This document shows positions 1 through 10,372 of a stretch of 64,000 bases of DNA, piece after piece. A model generated the notes under the pieces. It searched no databases, had not been told where the DNA came from, and worked only from the letters and a program-made list of their open reading frames with translations. The stretch lies in the NCBI GenBank assembly GCA_012934845.2, contig WNNJ02002490.1, positions 1 through 64,000 on the forward strand, in the 5' to 3' direction. The DNA is from Pomphorhynchus laevis (taxonomy: Eukaryota > Acanthocephala > Palaeacanthocephala > Echinorhynchida > Pomphorhynchidae). The position numbers were made by a program, and so were the translations under genes. Each line of letters starts with the position of its first letter. Positions within the stretch are counted from its first letter, which is position 1.

Positions 1-394
1 AGCACTTGATGTGTTTTTTACCAACATGTGGCAAAAAGCGGGCGAAACGAAAACGGTTGTGGCAATGGCGCCGTTAGTAGTCAGGGTGTATGGAATTGGA
101 TATCATGAAGGAAGGATTCTGTAGATGGGTTTCAATGCGAAAGTCACTTCGTGTGACCTAGCAACTATTCGTTACATAAATAAGAATCCATCAAAGGATC
201 ACCAGTCCCGATTTCAATCGATCTTCATGATCTCATACGATAAAATCTATAATAAGCATGCCAGAGAAGCATCTCGGACAATGCAGTTTCTGGATATCAT
301 GATGGAAGGTTTCATATACTGTGTGAAATCTGGTAATCCTGGATTCGTAGCCTAGCAGTCAAGAGCGCAAGCCAAGTACGGAGAGCGACAGCTC

Positions 395-397
<3 letters not shown>

Positions 398-463
<66 letters not shown>
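398..463. repeat. (AT)n microsatellite inside the satellite
   Basis: About 33 AT dinucleotides replace the part of a monomer junction that elsewhere holds the hammerhead-like core. The next monomer resumes directly at AAACGGTTGTGG. Confidence 0.95.
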
Positions 464-466
<3 letters not shown>

Positions 467-858
467 GGTTGTGGCAATGGCGCCGTTAGTAGTCAGGGTG
501 TATGGAATTGGATATCATGAAGGAAGGATTCTGTAGCTGGTTTTCAATGCGAAAGTCACATCGTGTGACCTAGCAACTATTCATTACATAAATAAGAATC
601 CATCAAAGGATCACCAGTCCCGATTTCAATCGATCTTCATGATCTCATACGATAAAATCTATAATAAGCATGCCAGAGAAGCATCTCGGACAATGCAGTT
701 TCTGGATATCATGATGGAAGGTTTCATATACTGTGTGAAATCTGGTAATCCTGGATTCGTAGCCTAGCAGTCAAGAGCGCAAGCCAAGTACGGAAAGCGA
801 CAGCTCAAATCTCAGATAAGTCAAATTTCAAAAGGCGAAGAGATTAATAGTCAGCCTT

Positions 859-914
859 CTGACGAGCCCGGGGCTACCAACATGTGGCAAAAAGCGAGCG
901 AAACGAAAACGGTT
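859..914 (+). ncRNA. Hammerhead-ribozyme-like core, satellite copy 1
   Basis: CTGACGA at 859-865 is followed by GCCCG, an inner hairpin (GCTAC/GTGGC), CGAGC and GAAAC, then GTT at 912-914. This matches the hammerhead layout CUGANGA, stem II, GAAA, short stem III, NUH. Stem II has one mismatch in this copy. Stem III would be two pairs (C-G, A-U) around a 7-nt loop. Stem I (GCC/GGC, with a U-U mismatch next to the core) is weak. Cleavage activity is an inference. Confidence 0.45.
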
Positions 915-1300
915 GTGGCAATGGCGCCGTAGTAGTCAGGGTGTATGGAATTGGATATCATGAAGGAAGGATTCTGTAGCTGGTTTTCAATGCGAAAGTC
1001 ACCTCGTGTGACCTAGCAACTATTCATTACATAAATAAGAATACATCAAAGGATCACCAGTTCCGATTTCAATCGATCTTAATGATCTCATAATATAAAA
1101 TCTATAAAAAGCATGCCAGAGAAGCATCTCGGACAATGCAGTTTCTGGATATCATGATGGAAGGTTTCATATACTGTGTGAAATCTGGTAATCCTGGATT
1201 CGTAGCTTAGCAGTCAAGAGCGCAAGCCAAGCACGGAGAGCGACAGCTCGAATCTAGGAAAGGTCAAATTTCAAAAGATGAAGAGTTGGTAGTCAGCCTT

Positions 1301-1355
1301 CTGACGAGCCCGGGGCTACCAACATGTGGCAAAATCGGGCGAAACGAAAACGGTT
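1301..1355 (+). ncRNA. Hammerhead-ribozyme-like core, satellite copy 2
   Basis: The core is intact: CTGACGA, stem II GCCCG/CGGGC, GAAA at 1341-1344, and GGTT at 1352-1355. This is one of the two copies with perfect stem II and core. Stem I is weak, as in copy 1. Confidence 0.5.
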
Positions 1356-1742
1356 GTGGCAATGGCGCCGTTAGTAGTCAGGGTGTATGGAATTGGATAT
1401 CATGAAGGAAGGATTCTGTAGCTGGTTTTCAATGCGAAAGTCACCTCGTGTGACCTTGCAACTATTCATTACAGAAATAAGCATTCATCTAAGGATCACC
1501 AGTCCCGATTTCAATCGAACTTCATGATCTCAGACGATAAAATCTATAGAAAGCATGCCAGAGAAGCATTTCGGACAATGCAGTTTCTGGATATCATGAT
1601 GGAAGGTTTCATATACTGTGTGAAATCTGGTAATCCTGGATTCGTAGCCTAGCTGTCAAGAGCGCAAGCCAAGCACGGAGAGCGACAGCTCGAATCTCGG
1701 ATAAGTCAAATTTCAAAAGGCGAAGAGTTGGTAGTCAGCCTT

Positions 1743-1798
1743 CTGACGAGCCCGGGGCTACCAACATGTGGCAAAAAGCGGGCAAAACGAAAACGGTT
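1743..1798 (+). ncRNA. Hammerhead-ribozyme-like core, satellite copy 3 (degenerate)
   Basis: The layout matches the other copies, but the conserved GAAA reads AAAA (GGGCAAAAC), so this copy would be predicted inactive. Confidence 0.35.
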
Positions 1799-2185
1799 GT
1801 GGCAATGGCGCCGGTAGTAGTCAGGGTGTATGGAATTACATATCATGAAGGAAGGATTCTGTAGCTGGTTTTCAATGCGAAAGTCACCTCGTGTGACCTA
1901 GCAACTATTCATTACATAAATAAGCATCCATCAAAATATCACCAGTCCCGAGTTCAATCGATCTTCATGATCTCATACGATAAAATCTATAATAAGCATG
2001 CCAGAGAAGCATCTCGGACAACGCAGTTTCTGGATATCATGATGGAAGGTTTTATATACTGTGTGAAATCTGGTAATCCTGGATTCGTAGCCTAGCAGTC
2101 AAGAGCGCAAGCCAAGTACGGAGAGCGACAGCTCGAATCTCGGATAAGTCAAATTTCAAAAGGCGAAGAGTTGGTAGTCAGCGTT

Positions 2186-2241
2186 CTGACGAGCCCGGGG
2201 CTACCAACATGTGGCAAAAAGCGGGCGAAACGAAAACGGTT
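2186..2241 (+). ncRNA. Hammerhead-ribozyme-like core, satellite copy 4
   Basis: CTGACGA, stem II GCCCG/CGGGC, GAAA at 2227-2230 and GTT are all present. The left flank reads GCGTT instead of GCCTT, which weakens stem I further. Confidence 0.45.
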
Positions 2242-2371
2242 GTGGCAATGGCGCCGTTAGTAGTCAGGGTGTATGGAATTGGATATCATGAAGGAAGGAT
2301 TCTGTAGCTGGTTTTCAATGCGAAAGTCACCTCGTGTGACCTAGCAACTATTCATTATATATATTTATATA

Positions 2372-2558
2372 AGTTTTGTTTTAAAAAAACCAGCTAAGTC
2401 CAGAAAAAATTGTTTTATAACGTTTCGAATTTCTTTTTCAGATTGTAAGATGTTGTAATCAAGAAAATTTTGATTACAACATCTTACAATTTGAAAATGA
2501 AATTCGAAACGTTATAAAAAAATTTTCTGGACTTAGCTGGTTTTTCTAACACAAAACT
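2372..2558. repeat. Long near-perfect palindrome (fold-back element)
   Basis: Arms of roughly 88 bp flank a short centre (AAGAAAATTTTG). The outer arm ends are AGTTTTGTTTTA on the left and its near-complement ending ACAAAACT on the right. Each arm, read outward from the centre, contains TTCGAAACGTTATAA preceded by CTGAAAAA or TTGAAAAT. That resembles the CTGA...CGAAACG motif found next to PLE remnants elsewhere in this window. It looks like a MITE-like fold-back or two PLE ends head to head; it has no coding capacity. Confidence 0.85.
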
Positions 2559-2611
2559 AAAATATATCACTTTGAATTCTAAAAAGGATCCCAGCTGGTG
2601 ATTTTCATTAA

Positions 2612-2614
<3 letters not shown>

Positions 2615-2651
<37 letters not shown>
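2615..2651. repeat. (AT)n microsatellite
   Basis: A simple AT dinucleotide tract separates the palindrome from the dispersed repeat at 2655 and LINE A copy 1. Confidence 0.95.
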
Positions 2652-2654
<3 letters not shown>

Positions 2655-2712
2655 GTGCACGGATGTGCTGAGTAGACAACGGTCCAGGATTTCTTACGAA
2701 ATACGGCATTTA
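2655..2712 (+). repeat. Dispersed ~58-bp repeat (second copy at 28729)
   Basis: GTGCACGGATGTGCTGAGTA and the following bases are matched with few differences by the reverse complement at 28729-28787. I do not recognise the family. It may be the end of a SINE or LINE. Confidence 0.8.
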
Positions 2713-2805
2713 TACTAAATGGTGTTGCTTGATAGACTGGACTTCGATTTCTCGGTACAAGTATAATTTGAATTGTAAAAGATGCCTCAGTTATACGGTC
2801 AAAAA

Positions 2806-3938
2806 ATGAGTAGTGAAAAAATTACAACGTCAGAGCTTCAAAGCTCCATGCAAAATGCGAATTCTTTCTAATTTTCAAGGATTTTTGACTCAGGTATGGG
2901 TAATTTTCAAGTTAAAGATGACAAATCTGCTGATAATAAGGTAAGTGAAGTTTTGATTTCTGATTCTGGTAACTCAGGGGAGCTCCCCCGGTGCCTAAAC
3001 TGAAAAATCTACTACTAATCTCAGGAATTAAACCGATTGAACGCCACTTATTATTTAATACATTTCTACGTGAATTCATTAATAAACAACCTGTTCGCAT
3101 ATTATTTAACTCTGTCAAGACAGGCGACAATCTTCTAAGAGTCTCTTTTTCATCTGGCGACATTGCTAAGCAATATATGGATTTTTTCACTAAGAATCTC
3201 GCACATCTCGGAACTTTTAACTATAAAGCTATCCAAGCTACAATTAAAATAACTAATTTTCCGTTATTCCCCGACGATTCTGACATCAACAGTCTTAAGA
3301 AAACATATAAACTTACTTCCGTAAGGCAATTAAAATCCAAATCAGGCGACCCATTGCCGGTCGCATTTGCGAACACTGAACTGGACACTGGTGAGGTCAT
3401 GTGTAAGAATGCTGTTAATCCGTTTATTGGTTATAATCTTAAGTGTGTGCTGATCAGTGAGGATCTTCTCACGTATCCTCACTGCAATAAATGTCATAAG
3501 TGGGGGCATTGGGCCTCCACTTGCAAGGCGCCTCCATTGTGTGGTGTATGCAGCAGTGTCTCCTGCTCCGACATGACAAATAACTCTAAATGCACAGCGA
3601 ACCCTACTTGTAGCAACTGCGGATTAGGACATCCGTCTTGGTCTCGCAAGTGCCAACATTTTACTAGATACATAAATAAATTTGTTCGTCCATCTGCAGC
3701 AACCAAATTTTCGTTCTCCGACGTAGCTAAATCGAATCCTCCGGATAGAATGTCAAATGCGGACATTCTGTTTCTTATAGACAATTCTAAGAAAATGATT
3801 CTAAACCAAATGGAAAACCTTATCAAGCCGCTGGTAAACGCATTATTTCAATCCCCTACCGTCGCTCAAGTAGAGACCTGTCCCAAATCCAAAAAGGGGT
3901 GGATCTGCTCATACGATCTCACCGCCCAAGGTGGGTAA
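2806..3938 (+). CDS. LINE A ORF1 (gag-like, CCHC zinc knuckles), disrupted
   Basis: This is the nucleic-acid-binding ORF1 of a Jockey/I-like LINE. The clean frame runs 2991-3938. The N-terminal part (ATG at 2806 or 2896) is in other frames: the run of C at 2984-2990 appears one base short compared with the sister copy at 46175, whose protein reads GELPPVPK. Residues of the clean frame show a central beta-rich domain, then zinc knuckles near residues 163-222 (CNKCHKWGHWASTC, a CxxC plus CNCG-type pair, and CSNCGLGHPSWSRKC). Such ORF1 proteins package the LINE RNA. It is followed 150 bp downstream by ORF2. Confidence 0.85.
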
Positions 3939-4090
3939 ACTCCTGAATGGCAATATTACAGACTCCACTCAGGAAAATGAAGATAATGCCCAGGGGGCAC
4001 CGGCCAATGGCAGGGTTAGTGATGGGTAGGGAAACCTTTCCACTCCTAGCTCTGTCTAGGCCGCCAGCTCCCGTCTAACTGGTCTGCACA

Positions 4091-6455
4091 ATGGTGAGTA
4101 AGCCCGAGCCTTTTTCACTGAATATTCTTCAGTGGAATTCGGGAGGTGCTTCTGCCCTTAGGCTTCTATCTGGTAGAGACGCAGATGTTATAGTCCTTCA
4201 GGAGACACGGTCTATCCGTCTCCCCCAGGACATTACTCGATTTATCCCTAAGCACATTTATTCCCACTATACTCCGTACATAACCCCCTCAATCCTCTTC
4301 ATCTCAAGGACTCTTGACCTTAGTGTAATGCCCCTTAAGATCCTCCCTCATTTAAAACTACTCCTGTCCAGCCCTATCTTGCTTAGTAGTTTCACTCGTT
4401 AAGAACGGTAAACGCCTCAGTCTAGCCAACGTCTATGTTCGTCCGGGGGAGATTCACAAGAACCGTGACCTCCTAAGTGGGATAATTGATGGCGGCTATG
4501 ACATGGTACTAGGTGACTTCAACGACAGAACTGGTCGTTGGATTAATGCAGCACTCCGCAGAGCCAGGAATGGTTATCTTATTCATAAACCACCGTCCCC
4601 CTCCTTTCATTGCACAACAACGAATTCTCTCCTCGACTTACTATTGCTCCACGAGAAGTGGTTGCTTAAACCCTTCTGCACGAAGCAATCGCGGCAACAT
4701 CTGTTCACCTCTCATGACCTGATTCGTTGGCGGAGAGAAGAGGATTCCCTGCTTCGTAGAAGATTCCACTTTGATCCTATCAGAGTGGCTTTCTTCCAAG
4801 CAGCTATCCAACGCTTCCCCCGAATTGGCATTGAGAGTTTAACCAAATTTAATTCCTATCTCTCTTCGCAAGCCACCGCGTTTTTATCGACTACCTATAA
4901 AGGTCGCATTTTCAGCCCCACTCCGACAAAATTCAAGGTCCTGGCCAAACTGCTGCACCTCCCTGACCTCTCCTCTTCGACCAAACAGACTCTCTCGAAA
5001 GAATACTGGCGTACCAGATACTGGTTCCAGCTGAGTAAGGATAAGTCGAGCATTGCTCGTCTTAACCCTTCTCAGTCTTCCTTCTGGAAGATATTTAAGA
5101 AAGAGAAGGTTGTTTGTTGGAAGGATAGAGCGTCCGGGTGGATCGGAAGTATTGGTCTTGATAGAGTTTTGGAGGAGTCACTTTCCTTACATAACTATGG
5201 AGCCACTCAATCACCGCAACCAATCCCGCCTTGGGGAGACTTCAGGGGTAGAGATATATCCGTACCAGATATACTCAAAGCCTGGGGGCCTCTTCCGGGC
5301 ACCTCCAAAACCGTCGCTCCACTCTCTTCTCGGGTCTGTCAGCTTTTGACAGCCGATCAAAGAAGGGAGGTGGCCGTCACAATGTTATTAGCCACCCCAT
5401 CCAATGTGGCCGGCATCAACATTAGTCGTAGAATCTTTATCCCAAAGAAATATCCGGTCTCATGTCCTAAAGACCTGCGACCCATCTCGATTCAAAATTC
5501 CCTCGTATCGATCTACGAGAAAGTGCTTGCGCGTAGAATCCGCGATTATTTAAGTAGGCGAGATTTAATCCCTCCTGGTTTCCGTGGGTTCGTCAAGGGT
5601 CGCTCGGTCCATTCTGCAGTAGGTGAAGTGCATCAGTTTTGTCGGGAGAATAGTCATCAACTTGCTGTGGCTGTTTCCCTTGACTTTTCTGCTGCATTTG
5701 ACCGCATCTCAATTCCTTTTGTTATCTCTTCTCTCAGGTCCCTCGGGTTGCCTGCGAGAATTGTTAACAGGGTGGAGATACTGTTGTATACCAAGCGATT
5801 CTATTATGAAGACGACCCTGATGCGCGTCAGTTCTACCCTATTACGGGTGTGCCTCAAGGTTCCCCTCTTTCTCCTATCTTGTATCTTGCTGATTCCATA
5901 AATCTCTTCAAAATATTTAAACAGCGTGATCAACGTCTAGTGGTGTACGCTGATGACACCACAGCCCTGTTCTCTGGACGCAGGTGCAAGGACGTTGTCT
6001 CTAACATCAGCCGTTTCTTTTTAAGATTAAAAGACCAGTTACCCAGGTCCAACCTTATTCTAAACTCCGCCAAATCGCAGGTGGTTGTCTTTCATGGCTC
6101 CCCTGCGACGAAGCAAAAGCTTAAGAGATTAGCACTCTCTGCTCTAGCCTCCTTATTTGCCTCTGATCCACTCCCTACCTTCTCTAGTCGAGTAAAATAC
6201 CTGGGGTTCACCGTTTCTGTGAACTGGTCGGCGAAAGCCGACCTGGATAGACTAAAACGTATCCTGAAGAGAGCTAGTTGGGCTCTGAAACGGGCCCAAC
6301 ATCTGTCGTTGAATGGGAAAACTCAAGTGCGCCTTTGGGGTACTTGGGCTATCTCGGGATTAATCTTCTTCTCTAGAGGACGTCCCCCAGAGCAAAGACT
6401 AAGGTTTCTTAAGCTCCTAATCTCTCGCTTACCCATCATAGTTCGCGCCGACTGA
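4091..6455 (+). CDS. LINE A ORF2: AP-like endonuclease plus reverse transcriptase, disrupted
   Basis: The N-terminus (LNILQWNSGG, VIVLQETRSI) is an endonuclease/exonuclease/phosphatase fold. GDFNDRTGRWINAA near 4509 is the catalytic Asn motif. A frame change lies between about 4400 and 4500. The RT follows: FIPKKYPVSCPKDLRPISI, then LDFSAAFDRI (motif A), TGVPQGSPLSPILY (B), VVYADDTTALFSG (C). The stop at 6453-6455 falls inside ...RADW, a few codons before the end seen in the copy at 58209. It copies LINE RNA at a nicked target. The frame is open from 4503 to 6455, so this copy is fairly young. Confidence 0.9.
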
Positions 6456-6456
6456 A

Positions 6457-6487
6457 CTCTTCGGGGGGTGAAAGACCCCCCGAAGAG
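6457..6487. repeat. Perfect hairpin at the broken 3' end of LINE A copy 1
   Basis: Thirteen-base arms (CTCTTCGGGGGGT and ACCCCCCGAAGAG) flank GAAAG. The left arm is LINE A sequence; the right arm is not found in other A copies, so the hairpin arose at the truncation junction. Confidence 0.9.
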
Positions 6488-6600
6488 TATTTCATATGTT
6501 TCATATGAAATATGAAATTATTTCATATATTTCATATATTTCATATGTTTTCATACGAAAACATATGAAATTAATTAATTTAATGTACAAATGAAATTAA
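6488..6600. repeat. ATTTCATATG-type degenerate repeats with a palindrome
   Basis: Several short TTTCATAT/ATATGAAA units occur here, including CATATGTTTTC facing GAAAACATATG. The sequence resembles the degenerate array at 26490-26640. Confidence 0.8.
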
Positions 6601-7262
6601 TTATTGTCCGGCGAATTTAGAACAAGGTAAAATGACCGAAGTTAAAAGGGCCGCTAATGCGCAAAATCGAAAAGGAGAAATAGACAAGTATTATTCAGAC
6701 CAGATGGTAATTTATGTCTAAATAGTGGCATGTGCGTATATGCGTCTAATATTGACATGATTTGTGTTTTACAATAAATATATGGGTCCTTGAATTAAAT
6801 TTTAGGCTATACCAATATCGTTTTATAGAATGGTAGAATTAAAAAACGCATAACTAGAACGTAAAGGATTTTTTGTATAAAAAATTATACACACATACAA
6901 TTGTATATACCATATATATGGTATATCATATACCACAATTTTCAGCTGTGGCTTAAATAACCAAGATGATATCGAGCATGTTAAATTTGAATAGAAAGCA
7001 CGACATATAAAAAGATATGAACAATTTAAAAATACAAAAACGAGAAAACTAAAAACTTTCAAGACTATAGTTTAGTCACCTTAAGTGCTATCACTAAACA
7101 AAAACGCAAGGAGAGAAAAGTTGCTCAATATAAAAAATGTTTTATAAACAACAAAAAAATGTTTTTTTTAAATGGTTTTTATAAACGAGAAAAGGTTTTG
7201 TCTTGTAAACGACACGGTGTCGTTTACAAGAGAAACAACGACTTTATGAATCGATAACTACA
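6601..7262. other. AT-rich stretch without a gene
   Basis: No credible coding frame is seen; the longest frames are AT-rich and lack family motifs. A 29-base perfect palindrome, CTTGTAAACGACAC/G/GTGTCGTTTACAAG, lies at about 7203-7231. Confidence 0.7.
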
Positions 7263-7435
7263 CATCAGTAACTAGGAATTAGTATTAATAAATGAGAAAG
7301 CATAATCATTGGAGCTTGATCAAAGGAAAGACGAAATTATTTTTTTATATTTCGCTAGCTAATGTTAGCATCTTCAGAAAAATTTCCTTTGATCCAGCTC
7401 CAATAATTATTGATCAATAATGGATCAGTTGTTAA
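7263..7435. mobile_element. Fold-back element family F, copy 1
   Basis: An inverted-repeat element has outer ends like ATTGGAGCTTGATCAAAGGAAA and the complementary TTTGATCCAGCTCCAATAAT. The centre on the minus strand reads CTGAAGATGCTAAC...GCGAAATAT. Related copies cluster at 14636-15570. There is no coding capacity, so it is a MITE-like or PLE-derived non-autonomous element. Confidence 0.75.
7347..7377 (-). ncRNA. Hammerhead-like motif in fold-back F
   Basis: The minus strand reads CTGAAGA, then a hairpin GCTAAC/ATTA/GCTAGC, then GAAATATA. It fits CUGANGA-stem II-GAAA, with one stem mismatch. There is no convincing stem I, so activity is doubtful. Confidence 0.3.
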
Positions 7436-7919
7436 TCCATTATATAAGATTAACTACTTTTGATAATTAACAACTGATAATTTAATTATATAATAAGTAT
7501 TATACAACTTATTACAAAACAGTTGTTAATCTTTATATTTATTATATATTTATTCTAAATTGTGAGGTTTACAAAAATAAATAGGTATTATATTCTAGTT
7601 ATTCCGACTCATCAGCAGCCACTACTCGATCGTCGACTAGACGATCAAGTTCGTAAAAGCATCAATGCGTAAAAAAACAATACATATACATGTTTTCTAG
7701 GGCAGCTATTGTTTCTACCATTTATTAGAACATGCACATCGATAATAATAGGATTTTGTCAACAACTATGTAATGACTTATTAATGATTTTTTTTACTAT
7801 TGTAGATTTTATAGAACAAAACCTTCTGTGGTTCGTTGTCTCTATTTTACAACAAACTATATAATCACAATAAAGTTTTAAAACGATAAACAAAAAAATA
7901 GAAAACAAAGTCGGTCCGG

Positions 7920-9375
7920 TTGTTAATGGAGTTCTTGAATTCTTGACAGTTGGAAATGTGCATTTGTGGTACCATTACCAAAATGCATCCCGCTAGCGTT
8001 TGTGCTGACTTTCGTCCACCAGTTTGACCAGTGTATTCTGTAAACTCTTAGAAAGACTCATTGATAATAGAATCAGGGATCATCTGAACTGTAATCATCT
8101 CAACATGGTTTCATGATTGGACGTTCATGATTAACTAATCTACTAACTGCGCGTGAAAAATTAAGAGATGTTCTGAGTCCTGGGCTTCAGGTTCATACAG
8201 TCTTTCTTGACTTTTCGAAAGACTTTGATAGGGCGTCTTATGACGGCATAGGTTCCTTAATGTATCACTATGAACTCAATTCATATATTTGTGAGTGGGC
8301 CAGGCAATTTCTATAGAATACGTTTTTCAAAGTTTGTTCAGGATGTATGCTTTCTGACTCGGTGCATGCTAATTTTGGAGTGCCGCAAGGATCAGCCGAT
8401 GGCCCACTAATCTATATAATATTTATGAATGATTTGCTACTTCACTTTTATGCCCGCATCTAGCTCTTACAGACGATCTAAAGATTTAGTCAATTATTAG
8501 AAATTTTGCTGATCAAGTATCGTTACGAAATGATCTGAATTATCTGCCCAATTGGTGCGAATCAACTGGATTACAGTTAAATGTTGACAAATGTGTCCTC
8601 ATGCAATTAAGTCGCCAGTCTGAAACTCTTAGGTACTATATTGCAGACATTGACTTAAAGGAAGTGTCTCAATATTAAAATTTAGATATTATTGCCCATC
8701 GATCCTTGAAAACAAAGTTGAACACTCACTTCACTCTAGGTAAAGCTACTCGGGTATTATATAGTATAAAAAGCGCATTCCTCGGGTTAAGCTGTCAAAT
8801 ATTCAAGAGGCTATTCACCTCCCTCGTTGGCCACACTTGGAATACTGCATTCAGGCTTGATTTCCTGTCACCAAGCGAGAACTATTAAGTCTATTATTAG
8901 GCGGGATTCGAGGCTCTGTATTGGCTTAGATGGTAGTGATTATCAAGTACGTCTTAGTCGTATTGGAATGTTGTCGGTACATAAGCGGTTTATAGCTTTG
9001 GATATGCTTTATCAATGCACATGTCAAATGGTGCAATAGGTTATCCACCTATGAAATCACTAGTCGGGTAGGTAGGATGCGGGGACATAGTAGAGTCTTG
9101 TATAAATCTAGATTTGGCATATTACCGAAAATATTTAGAATGTCGAAGAGGGGAATTAACATGTGGAATTCGCTGCCCAGGAAATCGTTGCTGCCTCAGC
9201 TTTATTAGTTTAAATCACAATGCTTCAAATGGATACGTGAACAATACCGCCATTTAGCACACCTGCTGTACATTATTATTTAGCTACGATATTCACCGCT
9301 CCGTTGATTTACTATTTTTTTGGACTCTGCGTTAGTAGCCTTTTGGATTTGCCATGTATTTGAATAAATAAATAG
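7920..9375 (+). pseudogene. Decayed LINE (CR1/Jockey-like), family D
   Basis: Pieces in several frames read as a non-LTR reverse transcriptase. FLDFSKDFD near 8206 is motif A. VPQGSADGPLIYIIFMNDLL near 8382 is motif B. A ...NVDKCVLMQLSR segment near 8581 follows, and LEYCIQA lies near 8836. It ends at GAATAAATAAATAG near 9361. Many stops and frame changes show it is old. Confidence 0.75.
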
Positions 9376-9530
9376 AATACAACTTAATAATACAACTTAT
9401 TATAAAAGTTATTAATCTATTATATAAGATATTATAAATAGTTATTTTGTAATTGTATTATTATATCACCACAAACTAATACGCATCAAGCGTTATTATC
9501 AATCAAGCTATATTAAATATGCAATAACTA

Positions 9531-9536
9531 TTTATT
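9531..9536 (-). terminator. Possible poly(A) signal for NAXE
   Basis: AATAAA on the minus strand lies 90 bp beyond the NAXE stop. In DNA this AT-rich the match could be chance. Confidence 0.4.
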
Positions 9537-9625
9537 AGTAGTAAGAATTCAATTACTTCTATTGTAACATTAGTTTCCTAATTATGCGAACAATAAGTGT
9601 TTTGAATAAAATTTACTCATCCTTT

Positions 9626-10372
9626 TTAAAAATTAAGAAGAACGCACTGATTCGTTTCTGGAAATTCTGGCAAATCTTGAATATTAAACTCTGTTTTCAT
9701 CTTTTCATTAAGGAAACGTCCCCCTAACCAATGAAATCGGCCAGTGAATGCTAACGAACATAACTTTGGTACAGTCAATGATATCAAACAATCCGGCTGT
9801 ATTGATCCTCGTTGAGGAGAATCTGTATTATCAATTTCCCATCCACTAGGAACATCTATACTGCATATGGGAGGGCATTTTTCATCTGCTAATGTTCGAA
9901 GTATTTCTTCGTAAATGCTTGGGCGATATTTATAGCCAAATCCAAAAATCGCATCAATAATAAGATCAAATGATTGTATGTTAGGAAATTTACCTGAAAC
10001 AGGAATATCCATCATTTTGCATTGAGTAACAAGTGATTGAAATAGTGGCTTTTTGTTTTCATTTGGGTAATACACATAAGACTTATAACCGAATAAACTC
10101 AGATGTCTAGCACACACCAAACCATCACCACCGTTATTACCAGGCCCACATATCACTATTACATTATTAGAATTCGGATAGCTCGCTGCTATAGCCTGAG
10201 CACAACTAAGTCCGGCTAACTCCATGAGTTGTTCCACTGAAAATCCATATTTATTGAAAAGACTGTTATCTATTTCCTGAGCTTGAAGCTGATTTACTAC
10301 CGCAACCATGGATGTTTGTCGTGAATAGCCTCTACGATACAATATTAGAAAAGATTTAAAAATACGAGACAT
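9626..10372 (-). CDS. NAXE: NAD(P)HX epimerase (YjeF N-terminal domain)
   Basis: This enzyme epimerises R- and S-NAD(P)HX, hydrated and damaged forms of NADH and NADPH, so that the partner dehydratase NAXD can repair them. The 248-residue frame covers the whole YjeF_N domain without an intron. Visible motifs are GPGNNGGDG at residues 76-84 (nucleotide loop), DAIFGFG at 140-146, SIDVPSGWEID at 171-181 and LGGRF at 216-220. The N-terminus (MSRIFKSFLILYRRGYSRQ) is basic, with no acidic residue in the first 20, as expected for a mitochondrial presequence, which the human enzyme also has; Met22 is an alternative start. The upstream bases end in TTTGCAG eight bases before the ATG, which could be a splice acceptor. 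An AATAAA lies about 90 bp past the stop at 9536-9531. The length is close to other NAXE proteins and no damage is seen. Confidence 0.95.
   Translation of the reverse strand: MSRIFKSFLILYRRGYSRQTSMVAVVNQLQAQEIDNSLFNKYGFSVEQLMELAGLSCAQAIAASYPNSNNVIVICGPGNNGGDGLVCARHLSLFGYKSYVYYPNENKKPLFQSLVTQCKMMDIPVSGKFPNIQSFDLIIDAIFGFGYKYRPSIYEEILRTLADEKCPPICSIDVPSGWEIDNTDSPQRGSIQPDCLISLTVPKLCSLAFTGRFHWLGGRFLNEKMKTEFNIQDLPEFPETNQCVLLNF

Larger units (their letters stand above)
21..2357. repeat. Tandem satellite array, ~442-bp monomer
   Basis: The marker CCAACATGTGG recurs at 21, 877, 1319, 1761 and 2204, giving monomers of 442, 442 and 443 bp; one marker is lost at the AT tract near 398-463, and the last monomer stops at about 2357. 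Monomers differ by only a few percent. Inside each monomer, GGATATCATGA occurs twice, about 200 bp apart. A 76-codon frame in the first monomer (125-355) is not a credible gene because its start is absent from the other monomers. Each monomer junction carries a hammerhead-like core, annotated separately. Satellites of this kind are known as ribozyme carriers in several animals (newt, cave cricket, schistosome). Confidence 0.93.
2740..6487 (+). mobile_element. LINE family A copy 1 (Jockey/I-like), 3'-truncated
   Basis: This non-LTR retrotransposon has a zinc-knuckle ORF1 followed by an endonuclease/reverse-transcriptase ORF2. At least five other copies or pieces lie in the window (20051, 30075, 42363, 49797, 58090). 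Unlike the copies at 20051 and 58090, it lacks the 3' end with a TTA-type tail: the match stops within the final ORF2 codons at a 31-bp hairpin. Family A is placed near Jockey/I by its ORF1 zinc knuckles, apurinic-type endonuclease and the RT motifs TGVPQGSPLSP and YADDTTAL. The exact clade is not certain. Confidence 0.88.

Noticed and set aside
125-355. 76-codon frame in the first satellite monomer
   Set aside because: The start codon and flanks are not kept in the other monomers, and the sequence is a tandem satellite.
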